Shown: positions 1-7,031, numbered from the stretch's first letter. The stretch is DNA of 15,636 nt from Sulfurimonas sp. (GCA_026988735.1 JALSKR010000128.1:1-15636), one strand, 5' to 3'. Made by a program: numbers and translations. Notes: generated by a model not told the origin, from the sequence alone.

Positions 1-887
1 TAACATTTGGTCTTGTGTTAGCTGTTTGGTATGATGAAATGGCACGTCATTTAGAAAACCTTGAACAGACTATGGATGTTATAGCAGTTGGTCAAGTTAG
101 TGGAGCTATGGGGAATTTTGCACATGCACCGCTAGAACTTGAAGAGTATACATGTGAAGAGTTAGGATTAAAACCTGCTCCAGTTTCAAACCAGGTTATA
201 CAACGTGACCGTTATGCGAGACTGGCAACTGCATTGGCATTGATGGCAAGTTCTATAGAAAAATTTGCTGTTCAGGTTCGTCACTGGCAAAGAACAGAAG
301 TCTATGAATGTGAAGAGTATTTTGCAAAAGGACAAAAAGGATCTTCCGCAATGCCTCATAAGCGTAACCCGATTCTTACAGAAAATATAACAGGCCTTGC
401 ACGAATGATTCGCGCATATGCAAATCCTGCTATGGAAAATGTAGCACTCTGGCATGAGCGTGACATCTCTCACTCATCAACTGAGCGTTTTTGGTTGCCT
501 GACGCATTTATAACAAGTGACTTTATGCTTCACCGTATGAATAATGTTATAGCAAACCTAACTGTTTACCCGGAAAATATGATGAAAAACCTTAACCTAA
601 CAGGTGGACTTGTGTTTTCACAGCGTGTTTTACTTGAACTTCCGCTTCAAGGTGTCAGCCGTGAAGATGCCTACAGAATTGTGCAAAGAAATGCCATGAA
701 GGTATGGGAAGAGATCCAGCAGGGAAAACCTACTGTAAATGAAAAGGGAGAGAGCCTCTACCTGAACCATTTGCTTGCGGATGAGGAGTTAAGAAATTCG
801 CTCAGCGAAGAAGTCATCAGAGAATGTTTTAATTATGATTACTATACAAAAAATGTAGACAAAATATTTAATAGAGTTTTTAGGTAG
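1..887 (+). CDS. purB: Adenylosuccinate lyase, 5'-truncated by the window edge
   Basis: The reading frame is open from base 3 and ends at the TAG at 885-887. About 294 C-terminal residues are visible; the start and roughly the first third lie outside the window. The enzyme is a cytosolic lyase of the fumarase/aspartase superfamily. It releases fumarate from SAICAR and from adenylosuccinate, in de novo purine synthesis and in AMP formation. The superfamily signature (GSSAMPHKRNP, bases 339-371) carries the flexible catalytic loop with its conserved serine. The preceding TFGLVLAVWYDEM segment and the following LWHERDISHSSTER segment fit PurB better than argininosuccinate lyase or fumarase. No terminator hairpin is visible in the 62 bases before the next ORF, so readthrough into the nrdA group is possible. 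The identification is secure; only the N-terminus is missing. Confidence 0.95.
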   Translation, partial: TFGLVLAVWYDEMARHLENLEQTMDVIAVGQVSGAMGNFAHAPLELEEYTCEELGLKPAPVSNQVIQRDRYARLATALALMASSIEKFAVQVRHWQRTEVYECEEYFAKGQKGSSAMPHKRNPILTENITGLARMIRAYANPAMENVALWHERDISHSSTERFWLPDAFITSDFMLHRMNNVIANLTVYPENMMKNLNLTGGLVFSQRVLLELPLQGVSREDAYRIVQRNAMKVWEEIQQGKPTVNEKGESLYLNHLLADEELRNSLSEEVIRECFNYDYYTKNVDKIFNRVFR

Positions 888-916
888 ATTTCATCTTTTA
901 ATAATACATTTGATGG

Positions 917-922
917 TAAGAT
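917..922 (+). promoter_or_regulatory. Possible -10 element upstream of the microprotein-nrdA pair
   Basis: TAAGAT is preceded by TGG, giving an extended -10 arrangement, in the 62-bp gap after purB. No -35 element is recognisable. It would give a leader of about 20 nt before the ATG at 950. This is a weak match; transcription may instead continue from purB. Confidence 0.25.
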
Positions 923-949
923 ACTTTTATTCAAATATAAAGGTTTCTT

Positions 950-1039
950 ATGAAAATCAATATACAAAATGTTAATATAAATGTAACTGCAGGAGCTATA
1001 ATTATTGCAGTTATATATTTGATTGGAGAAAAGCTATAA
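950..1039 (+). CDS. 29-aa putative membrane microprotein overlapping the nrdA start
   Basis: An ATG at 950 opens 29 codons ending in TAA at 1037-1039. The last A of that stop is the first A of the nrdA ATG (TAATG), the classic layout for translational coupling. A Shine-Dalgarno AAAGG (939-943) stands 6 nt before the ATG. nrdA has no equally good site of its own: a GGAG-like stretch at 1025-1028 lies inside this ORF, 10 nt before the nrdA start. The peptide begins with a polar, Asn- and Ile-rich segment (residues 2-12). A hydrophobic stretch of Ala, Ile, Val, Tyr and Leu follows (about 14-25), and the end is charged (GEKL), so a single short membrane span is plausible. I do not recognise the family. 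It may be a leader peptide that tunes nrdA translation, a small membrane protein, or chance; the good RBS and exact overlap argue against chance. Confidence 0.55.
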   Translation: MKINIQNVNINVTAGAIIIAVIYLIGEKL

Positions 1040-3405
1040 TGATAACAGTTATAAAAAGAAACGGACGAACAGAACCTCTTGACATATCCAAAATCCAAAA
1101 ATATACATCTGCGGCAGTGAAAGGTTTGGCCAATGTCAGTCAAAGTGAACTCGAAGTGGATGCACAGATTCACTTTCGTGATGGTATCACATCAAAAGAG
1201 ATACAAGAAACACTTATAAAAACTGCAGTTGACAAAATCGACATAGATGCACCCAACTGGACTTTTGTCGCTTCGCGTCTGTTTCTTTTTAATCTTTACC
1301 ATCAGGTGAACGGATTTACAGGATACTGCAAACTTGAAAAATACTTTGAAAAAGGGGAAAAAGAGGGACGCATACTTTTGGGTTTAAAAGAGATGTACGA
1401 TCTTGATGAACTCGAAAAACATATCAAACCTGAAAGAGATTTGCAGTTTAACTACCTTGGCATAAAAACACTCTATGACAGATATCTCATAAAAGACAGA
1501 GATGCAAACCCCATAGAACTTCCACAGCATATGTTTATGGCAATAGCAATGTTTTTGGCACAACGGGAAGAAAACCGTCAAGAGTGGGCAATTAAGTTTT
1601 ACGATATGATCAGTAAATTTGAGGTTATGCTTGCCACTCCGACACTCTCCAATGCAAGAACACCAAGACACCAGTTAAGCTCATGCTATATCGGCTCAAC
1701 TCCTGACAATATCGAAGGTATTTTTGATACATACAAAGAGATGGCTATGCTTTCCAAGTTTGGTGGAGGCATAGGTTGGGACTGGACCCAGGTTCGTTCC
1801 ATGGGTTCATTTATAGACGGGCATAAAAATGCGGCAGGCGGTACTATTCCCTTTTTAAAAATAACAAATGATATTGCCATTGCAGTAGATCAGCTCGGTA
1901 CCAGAAAAGGTGCTATTGCGGTTTACCTTGAACCATGGCATATAGATATCAACGACTTTTTAGACCTCAAGAAAAATTCCGGTGAAGAGCGTCGTCGGGC
2001 TCACGACCTCTTTCCGTCTTTATGGCTAAACGATATGTTTATGAAACGTGTGGAAGAAGATGCAATCTGGACTCTTTTTGATCCCTATGATACCAGAGAA
2101 CTCACGAATGTCTACGGCGAAGAGTTTAACAAACTCTACCTCAAATTTGAACAGGATGAAAGCATCATCAAAGAGAAAATCAAAGCAAAAGATTTATGGA
2201 AAAAGATTTTGACTTCTTATTTTGAAACAGGTTCGCCGTTTCTTTGTTTTAAAGACAATGCCAACCGTGCCAACCCGAATGATCATTATGGGATTATCAG
2301 AAGTTCAAATCTTTGTACAGAAATTTTTCAAAATACACAGCCCAACCATTATAAAATAAAATTTATTTTTGAAAATGGTGAGAGTATCAGCTATGAAGAA
2401 GATGAGTTAGTAACAGTAGACAGCGGCATAACAAAACCCGCTAAAAAAGTTACTGCTTTGGATTCACTGGGCGGACTCCCTATTTTTGCTGTAGAAAAAG
2501 AGAAGATAGACGGTGCTACCGCTGTTTGTAACCTTGCATCTATAAATCTTTCACGCGTTAATACCAAAGAGGACATAGACAGAATCGTACCGACCGCCAT
2601 AAGATGTTTGGACAATGTTATAGACCTGAATTTCTACCCGGTTGAAAAAGTAAAACGTACTAACATGCGAAGTCGTTCTATCGGTTTGGGTGTTATGGGT
2701 GAAGCACAAATGCTTGCAGAAGCCGGTATAATGTGGGGTAGTCAGGAACATTTTGATAAAATAGATGAAATTATGGAGTCTGTTTGTTATAACGCAATTT
2801 CCGCCTCTTCTGACCTGGCTGTTGAAAAAGGAAGCTATCCTGAATTCGAAGGCAGTAAATGGAGCAGAGGAATAATGCCCCAAGACCACGCAAATGCAGA
2901 GGTAATAAATTTGGTTGATCGCGGCGGACTTTTTGCTTCAAAATATGAATGGGATGAACTCCGTGCCAAAGTAAAAAAACAGGGTATGCGAAACGGTTAT
3001 CTGATGGCTGTTGCGCCTACATCATCTATATCAATCCTCACAGGTACAACACAGGCAATAGAACCTGTCTTTAAACGTAAATGGTCTGAAGAGAACCTCA
3101 GTGGATTGATTCCTGTGGTAGTTCCAAATCTCTCACCTGAGACATGGAGCTATTATACTCCTGCATATGACTTGAATCAGACTGTTCTCATTAAAGCTGC
3201 AGCAATACGCCAAAAATGGATAGATCAGGGACAGTCTCTCAATATCTTTATAACACTCGATAAAGCAAGCGGGCGTTATCTTAATGAAATTTATATGCTT
3301 GCATGGAAATTAGGACTGAAATCTACCTATTATCTGCGTTCACAGTCACCTGAAATGGCAAGCGATGTAGAAGACAGAAGTATGGAGTGTGTCGGTTGCC
3401 AATAG
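1039..3405 (+). CDS. nrdA: Ribonucleoside-diphosphate reductase class Ia, alpha (large) subunit
   Basis: 788 aa. The cytosolic catalytic subunit of aerobic ribonucleotide reductase converts NDPs to dNDPs using a radical from NrdB. An N-terminal ATP-cone (about residues 1-90, starting ITVIKRNGR) supplies the allosteric activity site. Active-site residues are placed by comparison with E. coli NrdA: C216 (in HQLSSCYI) and C497 (in AVCNLAS) form the redox pair, and N424, C426 and E428 (in SSNLCTEIF) surround the thiyl radical. Y764 and Y765 continue the radical path, and C784 and C787 form the C-terminal thioredoxin-reducible pair. C426 and C497 are 71 residues apart against 23 in E. coli, so about 48 residues are inserted. 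The total length matches my recollection of Helicobacter and Campylobacter NrdA (about 788-790 aa), so the insert is probably a lineage trait. nrdB is not in this window. The ATG overlaps the upstream microprotein stop by one base. Confidence 0.97.
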   Translation: MITVIKRNGRTEPLDISKIQKYTSAAVKGLANVSQSELEVDAQIHFRDGITSKEIQETLIKTAVDKIDIDAPNWTFVASRLFLFNLYHQVNGFTGYCKLEKYFEKGEKEGRILLGLKEMYDLDELEKHIKPERDLQFNYLGIKTLYDRYLIKDRDANPIELPQHMFMAIAMFLAQREENRQEWAIKFYDMISKFEVMLATPTLSNARTPRHQLSSCYIGSTPDNIEGIFDTYKEMAMLSKFGGGIGWDWTQVRSMGSFIDGHKNAAGGTIPFLKITNDIAIAVDQLGTRKGAIAVYLEPWHIDINDFLDLKKNSGEERRRAHDLFPSLWLNDMFMKRVEEDAIWTLFDPYDTRELTNVYGEEFNKLYLKFEQDESIIKEKIKAKDLWKKILTSYFETGSPFLCFKDNANRANPNDHYGIIRSSNLCTEIFQNTQPNHYKIKFIFENGESISYEEDELVTVDSGITKPAKKVTALDSLGGLPIFAVEKEKIDGATAVCNLASINLSRVNTKEDIDRIVPTAIRCLDNVIDLNFYPVEKVKRTNMRSRSIGLGVMGEAQMLAEAGIMWGSQEHFDKIDEIMESVCYNAISASSDLAVEKGSYPEFEGSKWSRGIMPQDHANAEVINLVDRGGLFASKYEWDELRAKVKKQGMRNGYLMAVAPTSSISILTGTTQAIEPVFKRKWSEENLSGLIPVVVPNLSPETWSYYTPAYDLNQTVLIKAAAIRQKWIDQGQSLNIFITLDKASGRYLNEIYMLAWKLGLKSTYYLRSQSPEMASDVEDRSMECVGCQ

Positions 3406-3737
3406 ACCTGGAACGATTTGACAATTTCAAAGATGCCCAATTTCGCTCTTTAGAAGTTATTTCGCCATTACATGTAAAGTTAATTCTTGCAGTCCAAGAT
3501 AAATCCAGAGATTTTGACTGGATAACACTTGAACTGGATTTTACAGATGTAACAGATGCCAGACTGCTTGAACAAAACAAGTTACAGTTTATAGATATGA
3601 GTGACGGAGCAGGTCTCTTACATGTAAACAAAGAATTTGCATTTGGCATAGGAGCGTGCTATAATATCCAAGCAATTAAAAACTCCACGCTCTATATTAT
3701 TTCTAAGCATTTGAAATATAAAGAGGGTCAATTTTAA
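3396..3737 (+). CDS. Uncharacterised 113-aa protein overlapping the nrdA 3' end
   Basis: The frame can begin at GTG 3387 or TTG 3396. I prefer TTG 3396, because GGAG at 3384-3387 stands 8 nt before it, whereas no Shine-Dalgarno serves the GTG. The gene then overlaps the last 10 bases of nrdA, and its ribosome-binding site lies inside the codons for the NrdA Cys tail. It ends 9 nt before fliW, so nrdA, this gene and fliW read as one operon. The product is soluble-looking, mildly acidic and rich in predicted beta-strand segments (for example VKLILAV, WITLELDF, TLYIISKHLKY). It has a FGIGACYNI motif near residues 85-93, and no signal peptide or membrane span. I do not recognise a domain. Flagellar or nucleotide-related roles could be guessed from the neighbours but nothing in the sequence demonstrates either. 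Confidence 0.75.
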   Translation: MPIDLERFDNFKDAQFRSLEVISPLHVKLILAVQDKSRDFDWITLELDFTDVTDARLLEQNKLQFIDMSDGAGLLHVNKEFAFGIGACYNIQAIKNSTLYIISKHLKYKEGQF

Positions 3738-3746
3738 AGGACAGCA

Positions 3747-4142
3747 ATGGCATATGAGGTAAAAGGTGAAATACTCGGATTTGTAAATACCAAGCAGGTA
3801 GATATAAATGAAATAGATGAACTTTTTTCTATTATGAAAGACAATCAGAATCCGGGCATATCTTTTACTCTGGTCAATCCTTATATGTTACGCGAATATC
3901 CTTTTGAAATTCCTGCAAAAACAAAAGAGTTACTCGATATTCATGATAATTCAGAAATAAGTGTTTACAATATTCTCCTTATTCAAAAACCTTTGGAAAA
4001 ATCGACAATCAATTTTTTGGCCCCTGTAATAATTAATCATGATAACAATACATTAGCCCAAATTGTTTTAGAACCAAAACAAAATCCGGACTACGGTATG
4101 GCAGAGAGTATAGAATCTTTTAAAAAAGAGACATCTTCATAA
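3747..4142 (+). CDS. fliW: Flagellar assembly factor FliW
   Basis: 131 aa, close to the usual family length of about 130. FliW is a small cytosolic beta-rich protein that binds both flagellin and the translational repressor CsrA. Free flagellin titrates FliW away from CsrA, matching flagellin translation to export. Family hallmarks visible are an N-terminal YEVKGEILGF segment, ISFTLVNPYMLREYPFEIP (about residues 38-56), YNILLIQKPLEKSTINFLAP (74-93) and NTLAQIVL (101-108). AAAGGA at 3736-3741 precedes the ATG by 5 nt. Neither csrA nor flagellin is in the window. The position behind nrdA and a hypothetical gene looks like lineage-specific operon shuffling rather than a flagellar cluster. The presence of fliW implies that the organism is flagellated. 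Confidence 0.93.
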   Translation: MAYEVKGEILGFVNTKQVDINEIDELFSIMKDNQNPGISFTLVNPYMLREYPFEIPAKTKELLDIHDNSEISVYNILLIQKPLEKSTINFLAPVIINHDNNTLAQIVLEPKQNPDYGMAESIESFKKETSS

Positions 4143-4205
4143 AATAGTTTTTACTGTTTCTCTGCAAATGGAACTAAAGTAGCAATACAATTACCAAATA
4201 GAGTG

Positions 4206-4211
4206 TAGAAT
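4206..4211 (+). promoter_or_regulatory. Candidate -10 of trxC
   Basis: TAGAAT lies in the 91-bp gap between fliW and trxC. It would start RNA near 4218, leaving a leader of about 16 nt that contains the strong AAGGAG at 4222-4227, 6 nt before the ATG. No -35 is evident, as is usual for Campylobacterota sigma-70 promoters. No convincing fliW terminator hairpin was seen in the same gap. Confidence 0.4.
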
Positions 4212-4233
4212 ACATTTCAAAAAGGAGAATTCT

Positions 4234-4659
4234 ATGAAAATTGTATGTCCACACTGTTTTACTGTAAACAATGTTCCAAAAAAAGAGAGTTATAAAAAAG
4301 CCAATTGCGGGAAGTGTAAACAATCACTGTTAGACACAAAACCTGTAGAACTGACAAATGCAAATTTTGATGAAGTAATTGTCAACAGTAACATTCCTGT
4401 CATAGTTGATTTTTGGGCACCATGGTGCGGTCCATGTAAAATGATGGCTCCAAATTTTGAACGTGCAGCCACTCAGTTTCCGCTCAAAGCACTTTTTGCA
4501 AAAGTAAATACCGAAAATGAGCAAAATCTGGGTGCACGTTTTGGCATCCGTTCAATTCCAACTATCATTGTCTTTAAAGACGGCCGTGAAGTAGAAAGAG
4601 TCAGTGGTGCACTTGATGTAAATGCACTTGTGTCTCTTGCTTCAAAACACAGCAATTAA
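4234..4659 (+). CDS. trxC: Thioredoxin 2 with N-terminal zinc-binding motif
   Basis: 141 aa, the usual length for TrxC. This is a cytosolic disulfide reductase. An N-terminal zinc-finger-like module has two CxxC pairs, C5/C8 (CPHC) and C25/C28 (CGKC), which distinguish TrxC from plain TrxA. The thioredoxin fold follows from about residue 38, with the active site W64-C65-G66-P67-C68 and the cis-proline P109 in SIPT. The typical FWAPWCGPC context is intact, so catalytic activity is expected. In other bacteria TrxC is linked to oxidative stress. The gene is preceded by AAGGAG and a plausible own promoter, and converges on ppnP with only 3 bases between the two stop codons. Any terminator would therefore have to lie inside the opposing gene. 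Confidence 0.94.
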   Translation: MKIVCPHCFTVNNVPKKESYKKANCGKCKQSLLDTKPVELTNANFDEVIVNSNIPVIVDFWAPWCGPCKMMAPNFERAATQFPLKALFAKVNTENEQNLGARFGIRSIPTIIVFKDGREVERVSGALDVNALVSLASKHSN

Positions 4660-4662
4660 AAT

Positions 4663-4974
4663 TTATTTTATATAAGAACAGCAGTAATCGGTCACACTCT
4701 TTATTTTTATATCAAATGAAGAGTTCGCCGGTATTGTAAACATCTCAGGTGTTATAAGTGTACGCCACTCTTCACCCGGCAGTTTTACTTCCACATCACC
4801 GCTGAGTATTTCCATAATCTCTTTATCAGCTGTATTAAACGTATATTCACCTGGCAGCATGATTCCCAAAGATTTTATACTTCCATCAGGAAATTCAACC
4901 GTTCTGCTTGTTACTTTCCCATCATAATATATGTTTGCCTCTTTTGTTATCGTTACATTTTCAAATTTTGACAT
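4663..4974 (-). CDS. ppnP: Pyrimidine/purine nucleoside phosphorylase (PpnP, former DUF1255)
   Basis: 103 aa against 94 in E. coli PpnP (YaiE). The family is a small cupin-fold enzyme. It phosphorolyses a broad range of nucleosides to the free base and ribose-1-phosphate, a salvage reaction in the cytosol. Conserved features visible are [13 protein letters not shown] near the N-terminus, [20 protein letters not shown] (about residues 37-56), the [11 protein letters not shown] turn, and [13 protein letters not shown] (about 79-91). The minus-strand ATG at 4972-4974 is preceded by AAAAGGA (4982-4988) at a spacing of 7. The gene lies downstream of ruvC in the same direction, but a 73-bp palindrome separates the two. 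They may be co-transcribed, or the palindrome may end the ruvC transcript. Confidence 0.9.
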   Translation of the reverse strand: MSKFENVTITKEANIYYDGKVTSRTVEFPDGSIKSLGIMLPGEYTFNTADKEIMEILSGDVEVKLPGEEWRTLITPEMFTIPANSSFDIKIKSVTDYCCSYIK

Positions 4975-4998
4975 CTGTTTTTCCTTTTAATTTTACTT

Positions 4999-5071
4999 AA
5001 ATTTTATATGTTTTTATGTAAGACTCAGACCGCAGGGAGGATTTGCCCTGAAATAAAAACATATAAAATTT
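4999..5071. repeat. 73-bp palindrome: perfect 19-bp inverted repeat with a GC-rich nested centre
   Basis: The left arm at 4999-5017 (AAATTTTATATGTTTTTAT) and the right arm at 5053-5071 are exact reverse complements. The 35-nt centre is distinctly richer in G and C than the arms and has its own 5-bp stem, CAGGG (5033-5037) with CCCTG (5046-5050). The outer end of the right arm is the last base of the ruvC stop codon; the left arm ends 24 bases before the ppnP start. It could be a terminator or processing site between ruvC and ppnP, or a dispersed palindromic (MITE-like) element. No clear target-site duplication was found. Confidence 0.85.
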
Positions 5072-5547
5072 TATTTCTTTAATTTCACTCTTTGAGAGTG
5101 TGTAATTGCCACAGCCATGGCATCTGAAATATCAAGTGGTTTTATCTCTTTTTTTATATTTAACAAACGCTGAACCATAAATGCCACCTGCTCTTTTTGT
5201 GCTTTTGCCTTACCCGTCAGCGCCCTTTTTACCTGCAATGCCGTATATTCATGAAACTGTCCGAATTCCTGCAAAAGTTTCAGCATTATTGCCCCGCGAA
5301 ACTGTGCCAGCTTAATCGTTGTTGCCGGATTATGGGCATAAAAGATATCTTCCATTGCCACTTCATCAATAACATGATTTTCGAAGATACTGCTCAATCC
5401 CTCAACCATTTGCGGTATCTGATATTGCAAATCTTCTGCTTTCATTTTTATAAGTCCTGCTTCAATAAGCGAAATTTTGGAATTTTGTAATGAAATAAGT
5501 GCATATCCCATATTTCTTGTTCCGGGGTCTATACCAAGTATAGTCAT
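5071..5547 (-). CDS. ruvC: Crossover junction endodeoxyribonuclease RuvC
   Basis: 158 aa, normal for the family (E. coli 173). RuvC is a dimeric, Mg2+-dependent nuclease that cuts Holliday junctions held by RuvA and RuvB, completing homologous recombination. The four catalytic acidic residues are present: D7 in LGIDPGT, E66 in AMEDIFY, and D139 and D142 in [13 protein letters not shown]. The minus-strand start ATG at 5545-5547 is preceded by GAAGG (5554-5558) at a spacing of 6. The gene is divergent from dnaA across a 147-bp region full of DnaA boxes, so DnaA could influence its transcription. The C-terminal end (VKLKK) stops exactly where the 73-bp palindrome begins. If that element inserted, it may have set the present stop codon. 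ruvA and ruvB are not in this window. Confidence 0.95.
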   Translation of the reverse strand: MTILGIDPGTRNMGYALISLQNSKISLIEAGLIKMKAEDLQYQIPQMVEGLSSIFENHVIDEVAMEDIFYAHNPATTIKLAQFRGAIMLKLLQEFGQFHEYTALQVKRALTGKAKAQKEQVAFMVQRLLNIKKEIKPLDISDAMAVAITHSQRVKLKK

Positions 5548-5573
5548 TTAGGGCCTTCAAAATGTTTTTCATC

Positions 5574-5579
5574 ATTATA
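5574..5579 (-). promoter_or_regulatory. Candidate -10 of ruvC
   Basis: On the minus strand this reads TATAAT, a perfect -10. It would start RNA near 5567 and give a leader of about 20 nt before the ruvC ATG, containing the GAAGG site. A DnaA box begins 17 bp upstream of it (5596), so DnaA could contact or block this promoter. Confidence 0.5.
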
Positions 5580-5595
5580 TAGAAAATAATATAAA

Positions 5596-5701
5596 TATTC
5601 ACATAAAGCAATTTCAGCTATTCACATCTATTTAACCCTGTTTTATGGAAAATATAAGTACTATTCACATATAAAAAAAGAAATAAGGTTTTATGTGAAT
5701 A
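5596..5701. other. oriC: oriC, upstream part: four identical DnaA boxes between ruvC and dnaA
   Basis: The 9-mer TATTCACAT occurs exactly at 5596-5604, 5619-5627 and 5662-5670 on the plus strand and at 5693-5701 on the minus strand. The TTCAC core is that reported for epsilonproteobacterial DnaA boxes and differs from the E. coli TTATCCACA consensus. The surrounding DNA is strongly A/T-rich. The third box covers the expected dnaA transcription start and the fourth covers the dnaA start codon. The cluster probably serves both origin binding and dnaA autoregulation. Binding is inferred from the repeat pattern and its position. Confidence 0.8.
5653..5658 (+). promoter_or_regulatory. Candidate -10 of dnaA
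   Basis: TATAAG is placed so that RNA would start near 5665, inside the DnaA box at 5662-5670. That predicts repression of dnaA by its own product. No -35 is visible, and other A/T-rich hexamers nearby could serve, so the exact element is uncertain. Confidence 0.35.
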
Positions 5702-7002
5702 TAGGTCAAGAAGTATTACAAGCACTCAAAGATGAAATTAGCGAACTCGAATATAACAGATATATAAGACATCTCTCTTATGATATTAAAAAATCAACTG
5801 CTGATTTGGCTATATTTTACGCGCCTAACGCATTGGTTGTAAACTGGATTAAAAATAAATACAGAGAAAAAATTGCACATCTTTTTGAAGTAAAAAACGG
5901 TTCCAAAGTAAATGTAGAAATAACTCTTAAAAACAGTATAGAAAAAAGAAAGACAAAAAAAGCTGTAGAAGTAAAGCAAAGCAGCTCTCTTTTAAATCCT
6001 TCCCACTCTTTTGACAACTTTATGGTCGGTGGATCCAACCAGTTTGCCTATGCAGCTGTAAAAAGTGTCAGTGAAAATGCAGGAAAAGTTTACAATCCTT
6101 TGTTTATCTACGGTGGTGTCGGTCTTGGAAAAACACACCTCATGCAAGCAGCCGGCAATGTTTTTCAAAATGAAGGCAAAGTAGTCATCTATACAACAGT
6201 TGAACAGTTTTTAAATGATTTTATCCGACATGTAAGAAACAAAACAATGGAACGCTTCCAGGAAAAATACCGTAAATGTGATGTACTGCTTATAGATGAC
6301 ATTCAGTTTTTAAGTAACAAAGAGGGAATTCAAGAGGAGTTTTTTCACACTTTTGAAGCATTAAAAGGTGCAGGCAAACAAATAATCCTCACAGCCGACA
6401 AGCATCCCAAAAAAATCGGCGGTCTTGAAGCCCGTCTGCAAAGCAGGTTTGAATGGGGACTCGTAGCTGACATACAACCACCGGAATTAGAGACAAAAAT
6501 AGCAATCATCAAGAAAAAATGTGAAATTAACAAAGTAAAACTCTCTGAAGACATAGTCAACTACATAGCAACAGTTATAGACAGCAATGTAAGGGAAATA
6601 GAGGGGATACTTTCCAAACTACATGCCTATTCCCAACTGATGCACGTTGATATTGATTTGGATTTTACAAAAAATGTTCTCAAAGACCAGATGAATGAAA
6701 ACAGAGCAAACCTTACAATGGAAACCATAACCGAAGTTGTGGCAAAAGATCTCAATATCAAACCGAGTGAAATACGCTCAAAAGGCCGAAGTAAAAATAT
6801 AGTGTATGCCCGTAGAATTGCCATTTATATCTGCCGGGAACTCACACAAAACACAATGCCCCAGCTTGCCCAGTATTTTGGAATGAAAGATCATACAGCC
6901 ATCAGTCATACTATCAAAAAAATCAACAATCTGCTTAAAGATGATGAAGATTTTAAAGTAAAAATTGATGAACTTACAAACAAAATAACATCTATCTCCT
7001 GA
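5695..7002 (+). CDS. dnaA: Chromosomal replication initiator protein DnaA
   Basis: 435 aa. DnaA is an ATP-dependent initiator that binds oriC, opens the duplex and loads the helicase. Domain I covers about residues 1-80 and a short Lys-rich linker about 81-105. The AAA+ domain has Walker A G140-T147 (GGVGLGKT) and Walker B LLIDD (198-202), with a conserved RFEWGL segment at 251-256. The C-terminal domain IV has the DNA-binding signature with DHTAISHTI at 399-407. Residues there differ from the usual DHTTVLHA, consistent with the altered TTCAC boxes around the gene. The start is GTG 5695, preceded by TAAGG (5684-5688) at a spacing of 6. The ATG two bases upstream (5693) runs straight into TGA and cannot start the protein. 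The gene lies between the two halves of the predicted origin. Confidence 0.97.
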   Translation: MNIGQEVLQALKDEISELEYNRYIRHLSYDIKKSTADLAIFYAPNALVVNWIKNKYREKIAHLFEVKNGSKVNVEITLKNSIEKRKTKKAVEVKQSSSLLNPSHSFDNFMVGGSNQFAYAAVKSVSENAGKVYNPLFIYGGVGLGKTHLMQAAGNVFQNEGKVVIYTTVEQFLNDFIRHVRNKTMERFQEKYRKCDVLLIDDIQFLSNKEGIQEEFFHTFEALKGAGKQIILTADKHPKKIGGLEARLQSRFEWGLVADIQPPELETKIAIIKKKCEINKVKLSEDIVNYIATVIDSNVREIEGILSKLHAYSQLMHVDIDLDFTKNVLKDQMNENRANLTMETITEVVAKDLNIKPSEIRSKGRSKNIVYARRIAIYICRELTQNTMPQLAQYFGMKDHTAISHTIKKINNLLKDDEDFKVKIDELTNKITSIS

Positions 7003-7031
7003 TTTTATTTTAAAAGCATTAAAAAAAAAGA

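Noticed and set aside
2332..2502. NrdA insert considered as a mini-intein
   Set aside because: Too short, no Cys or Ser at an N-terminal splice junction and no terminal His-Asn pair before a nucleophile. It reads as part of the protein.
3387..3389. GTG as start of the 113-aa gene
   Set aside because: It overlaps the GGAG that is correctly spaced for TTG 3396, and no Shine-Dalgarno precedes it.
4143..4233. fliW-trxC gap searched for a terminator or small RNA
   Set aside because: No stem with a T-run; only a candidate -10 and the trxC ribosome site are visible.
5086..5100. CACTCT-TTG-AGAGTG perfect hairpin considered as a terminator
   Set aside because: It lies within the ruvC coding region and on the ruvC strand is followed by A-rich, not T-rich, sequence.
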